This document shows positions 60,132-64,000 of a stretch of DNA of 64,000 bases, piece by piece. The notes under the pieces were generated by a model. It was given only the letters and a program-made list of their open reading frames with translations. It had not been told where the DNA came from and did not search any database. The position numbers and the translations under genes are program-made. Numbering within the stretch: the stretch's first letter is position 1; each line of letters begins with the position of its first letter. Location of the stretch: assembly GCF_022524345.1 (NCBI RefSeq), contig NZ_JAKWJU010000002.1, positions 2,852,001 to 2,916,000 of the forward strand, given 5' to 3'. The DNA is from Streptomyces marispadix (lineage in GTDB: Bacteria; Actinomycetota; Actinomycetes; Streptomycetales; Streptomycetaceae).

Positions 60132-60169
60132 CAGGCGTCAGGCGTCAGGCGTCAGGCGTCAGGCGTCAG
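60132..60169. repeat. 7-bp tandem repeat, five copies
   Basis: CAGGCGT is repeated five times perfectly plus a partial unit. It lies between the beta-helix gene stop and the terminator hairpin. No coding role is seen. Confidence 0.85.
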
Positions 60170-60183
60170 CAGAGACGACAGCC

Positions 60184-60217
60184 GGGACCGGACCGGGACC
60201 AGGGCCGGTCCGGTCCC
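60184..60217. terminator. Bidirectional hairpin between the beta-helix gene and arsR3
   Basis: A perfect 13-bp stem (60184-60196 with 60205-60217, arm GGGACCGGACCGG) has an 8-nt loop. It is followed by imperfect CTGTGACCCGGG repeats. Confidence 0.75.
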
Positions 60218-60280
60218 GGTCCCGGGCTGTGACCGGGGCTGTGACCCGGGCTGTGACCCGGACTGGGCCCTGGACCGGAA

Positions 60281-60682
60281 CTAGGCGGAGGCGGAGACCG
60301 AAGGAGAGAAACTGCGCGCCATCGAGGCCATCACGCTGGGCGCGACGCGGTAGTAGACCCAGGTGCCGCGCCGCTCGGAGGTCAGCAGTCCGGCCTCGCG
60401 CAGCTTCTTCAGATGGTGGCTGACGGTGGGCTGGGAGACCCCGACGTCGGAGATGTCGCATACGCACGCCTCACCTCCGGCGTGCGAGGCGACTTGGGAG
60501 AACAGCCGCAGCCGTACGGGGTCGCCGAGCGCCTTGAACATCACAGCGGCCCGCTCCGCCTCCTCAGCCGTCAACGGGCGCTCGTCCAGCGGCGGACAGC
60601 ACGGCCGCACGCCCGCTTCGGCCTCCATCGCCGCCTCGACCAGCGGCAACGTCTTCCTGCCTGACTTAACCCTGTTCGACAT
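60281..60682 (-). CDS. arsR: ArsR/SmtB-family metal repressor of the cadI gene
   Basis: The 133-residue winged-helix repressor starts MSNRVKSGRKTLPLVEAAME. It has an N-terminal CysCys pair (VRPCCPPLDE, Cys28-Cys29) and Cys73/Cys75 in GEACVCDISDVGVSQ, the classic CxCD metal site on the recognition helix, then QPTVSHHLKKLREAGLLTSE. The pairing with a divergent ArsI/CadI metalloenzyme fits sensing of As(III), Cd(II) or similar thiophilic metals. I start it at ATG 60682. The longer frame to 60766 would run through the operators. Confidence 0.88.
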   Translation of the reverse strand: MSNRVKSGRKTLPLVEAAMEAEAGVRPCCPPLDERPLTAEEAERAAVMFKALGDPVRLRLFSQVASHAGGEACVCDISDVGVSQPTVSHHLKKLREAGLLTSERRGTWVYYRVAPSVMASMARSFSPSVSASA

Positions 60683-60771
60683 ACGTCTATTTTGACACGT
60701 ATCGATGAGATGTCGTCCGGCCCCGCTGCGAGCCTGAATTCGATGACTGTCTATGTTGACGCTCATCGAAT
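60681..60771. promoter_or_regulatory. Two inverted repeats between arsR3 and cadI
   Basis: ATACGT-N10-ACGTAT (60681-60686 with 60697-60702) overlaps the arsR3 start. ATTCGATGA-N16-TCATCGAAT (60738-60746 with 60763-60771) has 9-bp perfect arms. A third partial copy, ATAGACATACGTCGAATC (60799-60816), follows on the cadI side. They are probable operators for arsR3. Confidence 0.6.
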
Positions 60772-60880
60772 CAAGTGCGACGCTGAAGGTGCAAGCTCAT
60801 AGACATACGTCGAATCAGTGGAACGGCCGCCTCGGACGAGTCCGGCCGCCGCCGATTCGGCCGCCCACTGGAGGTGCACC

Positions 60881-61378
60881 ATGGCACGCGTACAACTCGC
60901 GCTCCGCGTCCCCGATTTGGAGGCGTCCATCGCCTTCTACAGCAGGCTCTTCGACGCCGAACCGGCGAAGATCCGCGAAGGCTACGCCAACTTCGCCGTC
61001 GCCGAGCCCCCGCTCAAACTCGTACTCATCGAAGGCGAGCCCGGCGAGGAGACCCGCATGGACCACCTGGGAGTCGAGGTCGGCTCCTCCGAGGCCGTGA
61101 ACGCCGCGGCCACCCGCCTCGGCGAGGCCGGTCTGGCCACCGAGGAGGAGAACGACACCACCTGCTGCTACGCCCTCCAGGACAAGGTCTGGGTCCACGG
61201 ACCCGGCAAGGAGCCCTGGGAGGTCTACGTCGTGAAGGCCGACGCCGGCTCGCTGAGCAAGCAGGAGGGGGGGCAGCACCTGCTGTGCCGAGAGCGGCGA
61301 ATCGGGCGAGGAGGGCCGACGCGAGGAGGCCGTCGCCTCCGGCTGCTGCTGAGGCGGCACCTCCGCCTGCTGAGGTAG
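60881..61378 (+). CDS. cadI: ArsI/CadI-family metalloenzyme with a frameshifted C-terminal tail
   Basis: The protein is a vicinal-oxygen-chelate (glyoxalase-fold) family member of about 165 residues. It starts MARVQLALRVPDLEASIAFY and has probable metal ligands Gln5, His62 (RMDHLGVEV) and Glu114 (EPWEVYVVK). The vicinal pair Cys95-Cys96 (NDTTCCYALQDKVWVHGPG) binds trivalent organoarsenicals in ArsI C-As lyases. Members act on Cd or MAs(III). After SLSKQEGG the written frame turns into an Arg/Leu-rich run. A G7 tract (61266-61274 region) has one G too many. With six Gs the frame gives STCCAES to SGCC and stops at 61350-61352, the normal Cys-rich tail. The catalytic domain is intact. The start is ATG 60881 after GGAGGTG. 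Confidence 0.88.
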   Translation: MARVQLALRVPDLEASIAFYSRLFDAEPAKIREGYANFAVAEPPLKLVLIEGEPGEETRMDHLGVEVGSSEAVNAAATRLGEAGLATEEENDTTCCYALQDKVWVHGPGKEPWEVYVVKADAGSLSKQEGGQHLLCRERRIGRGGPTRGGRRLRLLLRRHLRLLR

Positions 61379-61430
61379 GAAGGGCGCGGCGGGAGGGTCC
61401 CGTTCTCTGTGAAGGCGGCCGGGCGGACAC

Positions 61431-62348
61431 ATGGCGGACATGGCAGGCGACTGGAGATGGGACGACACCTTGTTCGCGGGGACCGCCGCCTACTACGCGC
61501 GAGGCCGCCTTCCCTACGCCCCCGGGCTGGCTGACGCGCTCGCCGAGCTGCTGAGGCTCGACGGGCGGGGACGCCTGCTCGACGTGGGATGCGGGCCGGG
61601 GACGCTCGCCCTGGCGCTGGCCCGTCTCTTCCGCGAGGTCGTCGGCGTGGACCCGGACCGGGGGATGATCGCCGAAGCCGCTCGCGAGGCCGCCGGGAGA
61701 GGAGTGGCAGGGAAGGCGCTATGGGTGAGGGCACGGGCCGAGGAACTGCCCGCCGGGCTCGGGGAGTTCACCGTCGCGACCTTCGGCCAGTCCTTCCACT
61801 GGATGGACCGCGGCCTCGTGGCGGCCACCGTGAGGAAGATGCTTCGGCCCGGCGGGGCCCTGCTGCACATCTCGGATCTGAAGACGGAGGACCGGACCGC
61901 GGTCGGTCTGCCGCATCCGGCGCCGCCCCACGCGAAGATCGCCGAGCTGGTCGGGGACTATCTGGGGCCGGTACGGCGAGCGGGCCGCGCGCTGCTCCCC
62001 CAGGGAACACCCGACGGGGAAGCGGAGGTGTTCGCACGTGCGGGATTCAGCGGCCCCCAACGCCTCGTCGTGCCCGGCGGGCAGCCGCTCGAACGCAGCG
62101 AGGACGACGTCGTCGCGGGAGTGTTCTCCATGTCGTACTCGGCGCCCCATCTGTTCGGAACACGTCGCGAGGCGTTCGAGGCGGACCTGCGGCGGCTGCT
62201 GCGAGCGGCCTCGCCTTCGGGCCTGTACTCCGAACTCCAGCCCGGCACCGAGGTCTTCGTCTGGCGGAGCGGCACCGAGGGGTGTTCCGAGGAGCCTCCC
62301 GGGAGGCTTCCGCCGACGGGCTCCGACAGCCGGACGGCAGACCCGTAG
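61431..62348 (+). CDS. Class I SAM-dependent methyltransferase
   Basis: The 305-residue protein has RLLDVGCGPGTLALALARLF (motif I), EVVGVDPDRGMIAEAAREAA and FTVATFGQSFHWMDRGLVAA, like UbiE/COQ5-type methyltransferases (Methyltransf_11). It lacks the three ArsM cysteines, so it is not a second ArsM. Its neighbours are cadI and an ABC exporter. The substrate is unknown. The start is ATG 61431. The C-terminal tail is Gly/Pro/Ser-rich and its stop lies inside the following hairpin. Confidence 0.82.
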   Translation: MADMAGDWRWDDTLFAGTAAYYARGRLPYAPGLADALAELLRLDGRGRLLDVGCGPGTLALALARLFREVVGVDPDRGMIAEAAREAAGRGVAGKALWVRARAEELPAGLGEFTVATFGQSFHWMDRGLVAATVRKMLRPGGALLHISDLKTEDRTAVGLPHPAPPHAKIAELVGDYLGPVRRAGRALLPQGTPDGEAEVFARAGFSGPQRLVVPGGQPLERSEDDVVAGVFSMSYSAPHLFGTRREAFEADLRRLLRAASPSGLYSELQPGTEVFVWRSGTEGCSEEPPGRLPPTGSDSRTADP

Positions 62349-62375
62349 GGCCGCTCCACATGGAGGACCCTACGG
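62343..62375. terminator. Two-tier hairpin between convergent genes
   Basis: CCGTAGGG (62343-62350) pairs with CCCTACGG (62368-62375), and inside it CTCCA pairs with TGGAG. It overlaps the methyltransferase stop codon and precedes the converging ABC permease stop. Confidence 0.75.
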
Positions 62376-62399
62376 ACAGGGGATCACGGGGCCGGACTC

Positions 62400-63182
62400 T
62401 CAGCGCCTGGTGGTGCTGTTGAAGAGCGAGCGCGACCAGACGTAGCCGACGAGGGTGATACCGGCGCACCATGCGAGCGAGATCCAGCCGTCGTTCCCGA
62501 TCTGCGAGCCGGAGAGCAGGCCGCGCAGCGTCTCGGTCATCGGTGTGAACGGCTGGTTCTCGGCGAACCAGCGCAGGCCCGGCGACATCGACTCGGCCGG
62601 TACGAACGCCGAGCCGAGGAACGGCAGGAACTGCACCAGCAGCGGCTTGTTGCTCGCCGACTCGACGGTCTTGGACATCAGACCGAGCGCCGTCGACAGC
62701 CACGTCACCGCGAAGGCGACGGCCGTGAGCAGACCGGCCGCGGCCAGCCACTCCAGAGCGCTCGCCCCTGACCGGAACCCGACGGCGAGCGCGACGCCCA
62801 CCACCAGTACGGCGCACGCCATCGTCTGGATGACGCTGCCGACGACATGCCCCGTCATGAACGACGAACGCGTGATGTCCATGGTGCGGAAGCGATTGAT
62901 GATGCCCTCGGTCATGTCGGAGCAGACCGCGATCGACGTCGACATCGAACCGGCGGCCACGCCCATGATGATGATGCCGGGCGCCAGATAGTTCACATAC
63001 GCGTCCCTGCCGCCGCCCATCCCGGCGCCGATCGAGTCGCCGAAGGCGTATACGAACAGCAGCAGCATCAGGATCGGCGTCATGGCGCTGCCGAACCCCA
63101 CGGCCGGGTAGCGGATCGCATGCTTCAGATTGCGCCGCAGCATCGTCGCCGAGTCGTGCACGGCGTAGGCGAGAGTGCTCAT
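62400..63182 (-). CDS. ABC-2 type exporter permease (DrrB-like)
   Basis: The 260-residue permease has six helices: SAMTPILMLLLFVYAFGDSI, YVNYLAPGIIIMGVAAGSM, VIQTMACAVLVVGVALAVGF and LLTAVAFAVTWLSTALGLM among them, and the conserved ABC-2 region PFTPMTETLRGLLSG. It pairs with the DrrA-like ATPase whose stop overlaps its start (ATGA, 63179-63182). Drug or lipid export is typical. The substrate cannot be told. Confidence 0.9.
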   Translation of the reverse strand: MSTLAYAVHDSATMLRRNLKHAIRYPAVGFGSAMTPILMLLLFVYAFGDSIGAGMGGGRDAYVNYLAPGIIIMGVAAGSMSTSIAVCSDMTEGIINRFRTMDITRSSFMTGHVVGSVIQTMACAVLVVGVALAVGFRSGASALEWLAAAGLLTAVAFAVTWLSTALGLMSKTVESASNKPLLVQFLPFLGSAFVPAESMSPGLRWFAENQPFTPMTETLRGLLSGSQIGNDGWISLAWCAGITLVGYVWSRSLFNSTTRR

Positions 63183-64000
63183 CGAAGGGTCTCCTTGATG
63201 TGATGCGGAGTTGCGGCGAGGTGGGGCGAACCGCCGTTGGCGGCGGGGCCGTTGGCGCGGTCGGTACGCGTGCCGTCGCCGGTCAGGGCGAGGAACACGT
63301 CGTCGAGGTCGGGAGTGTGCACGGAGAAGTCGGCGGCTTGGATGCCCGCGGCGTCGAGCCTGTCGAGCAGGGCACGCAGCGCGTCGAGGCCCCCGTCGCC
63401 CGCCACGCGCAGGGCGAGGTCCTCGTCGTCACGGGCCGCGCCGGGGAAGGCGTCGGCCGCGCGCTCGTACTCTGCGGGCTCGGTGAAGCGCAGCCGCACA
63501 TGGCTGCCGGGGATCTGCGCCTTCAGCTCGTCGGCGGTGCCGTCGGCGACGATCCGTCCGCCGTCGAGCACGGCGATCCGGTCGGCCAACTGATCGGCCT
63601 CCTCCAGATATTGAGTGGTGAGGAAGACGGTGGTGCCGCCCGCGACCAGCGAACGCACCGTGTCCCACATGGTGCGGCGGCTACGTGGGTCGAGCCCGGT
63701 CGTCGGCTCGTCCAGGAAGATCACCTGCGGGTCGCCGACAAGCGTCATGGCGAGGTCGAGCCGTCGCCGCATGCCGCCGGAGAAGGTCGCGGCCCGCTTG
63801 TGCGCGGCGTCCGCGATCTCGAAGCGCTCCAGCAACTCCCTTGCGCGGGCCCGCCCTTCACGCTTGCCGAGGCGCAGCAGGTCGGCCATGAGGAGCAGGT
63901 TCTCCTCGGCGGTGAGCAGATCGTCGAGCGCGGCGAACTGCCCGGTGACGCCGATCGCGGCACGCACCCCGTCCGGTGACGTGGCGACATCGTGGCCCGC
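63179..64000 (-). CDS. ABC exporter ATP-binding protein (DrrA-like), 5' end outside window
   Basis: The visible part (from about residue 70 of a normal DrrA) reads AGHDVATSPDGVRAAIGVTG into QFAALDDLLTAEENLLLMAD. It has the signature FSGGMRRRLDLAMTL, Walker B VIFLDEPTTGLDPRSR and the switch His region LTTQYLEEADQLADRIAVLD. Then come the DrrA C-terminal regulatory domain (LALRVAGDGGLDALRALLDR and VHTPDLDDVFLALTG) and a Gly/Asn/Ala tail. Walker A is beyond the right edge. It is the ATPase partner of the permease, co-translated with it. Confidence 0.9.
   Translation of the reverse strand, partial: AGHDVATSPDGVRAAIGVTGQFAALDDLLTAEENLLLMADLLRLGKREGRARARELLERFEIADAAHKRAATFSGGMRRRLDLAMTLVGDPQVIFLDEPTTGLDPRSRRTMWDTVRSLVAGGTTVFLTTQYLEEADQLADRIAVLDGGRIVADGTADELKAQIPGSHVRLRFTEPAEYERAADAFPGAARDDEDLALRVAGDGGLDALRALLDRLDAAGIQAADFSVHTPDLDDVFLALTGDGTRTDRANGPAANGGSPHLAATPHHIKETLR

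Noticed and set aside
60132..60169. Five short direct repeats as a CRISPR or origin iteron array
   Set aside because: The unit is 7 bp without spacers, next to a terminator and away from any replication gene. A simple tandem expansion is enough.
61431..62348. A second ArsM next to cadI
   Set aside because: The methyltransferase lacks the three conserved ArsM cysteines.

Overview
The window is high-GC actinobacterial chromosome, almost certainly from Streptomyces or a close relative. Codon third positions are G/C-rich, GTG starts and leaderless genes are frequent, and strong hairpins without T-tracts end transcripts. The gene content is typically streptomycete: PhoR-PhoP, mycothiol genes (mshA, mshD), GlnR, the nickel regulator Nur, the c-di-GMP-responsive anti-sigma factor RsiG, and the Ms5788A-type leader peptide before cysA. 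I saw no tRNA, rRNA, CRISPR array, intact insertion sequence or prophage.

Layout. 0-5 kb: end of a DUF461 lipoprotein, phoP-phoR, divergent phoU, and a tiny cysteine-rich protein. 5-13 kb: gpmA, an MHS-family transporter, a GAF/PucR regulator, and a divergent 3-hydroxybutyrate dehydrogenase / PHB-depolymerase-type esterase pair. 12.6-17 kb: a frameshifted ybjN-like gene, mshA, a methyltransferase, a DUF2267 protein and Hsp18. 17-28 kb, nearly all on the minus strand: a CHAD protein, ppk, mshD, an FMN reductase, a two-component system, a LacI regulator and glnR. 28-40 kb, mostly plus strand: an alpha/beta hydrolase, MoaD/ThiS protein, LmeA-like protein, the leader peptide-cysA-sseC sulfur operon, DsrE, nitrobindin, nur, ygfZ, dtd, rsiG, an asparaginase and an Eis-type acetyltransferase. 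40.4-43.8 kb: an accessory module of a GntR-type regulator, a small membrane protein, an APH-fold kinase and a HAD phosphatase. 44-53 kb: a MerR-PP2C fusion, a DUF4097 lipoprotein, a class V aminotransferase, a dehydroshikimate dehydratase/HPPD-like fusion with a divergent IclR regulator, and a saccharopine-dehydrogenase-like oxidoreductase. 53-62 kb: an arsenic and heavy-metal island. 62-64 kb: a DrrAB-type ABC exporter running off the right edge.

How the genes work together. PhoR-PhoP-PhoU senses phosphate, while ppk and the CHAD protein 14 kb away make and probably bind polyphosphate. mshA and mshD are the first and last steps of mycothiol synthesis. GlnR and Nur are global nitrogen and nickel regulators. 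The arsenic island has arsenate reductase, arsR-acr3, an ArsM-ArsN1 fusion (arsenite methylation plus a probable arsinothricin acetyltransferase), an ArsI/CadI metalloenzyme and three ArsR regulators, each with a visible palindromic operator.

Points that stand out. Three genes carry frame disruptions: ybjN lacks one base, acr3 has a perfect 7-bp duplication, and cadI has an extra G in a G7 tract. Several proteins carry expanded low-complexity segments encoded by tandem DNA repeats, most strikingly PhoR. Two streptomycete hairpin repeats lie in frame inside coding genes. The best candidates for undescribed biology are the ArsM-ArsN1 fusion with its island and the GntR/membrane/kinase/phosphatase module with its duplicated 15-bp operator.
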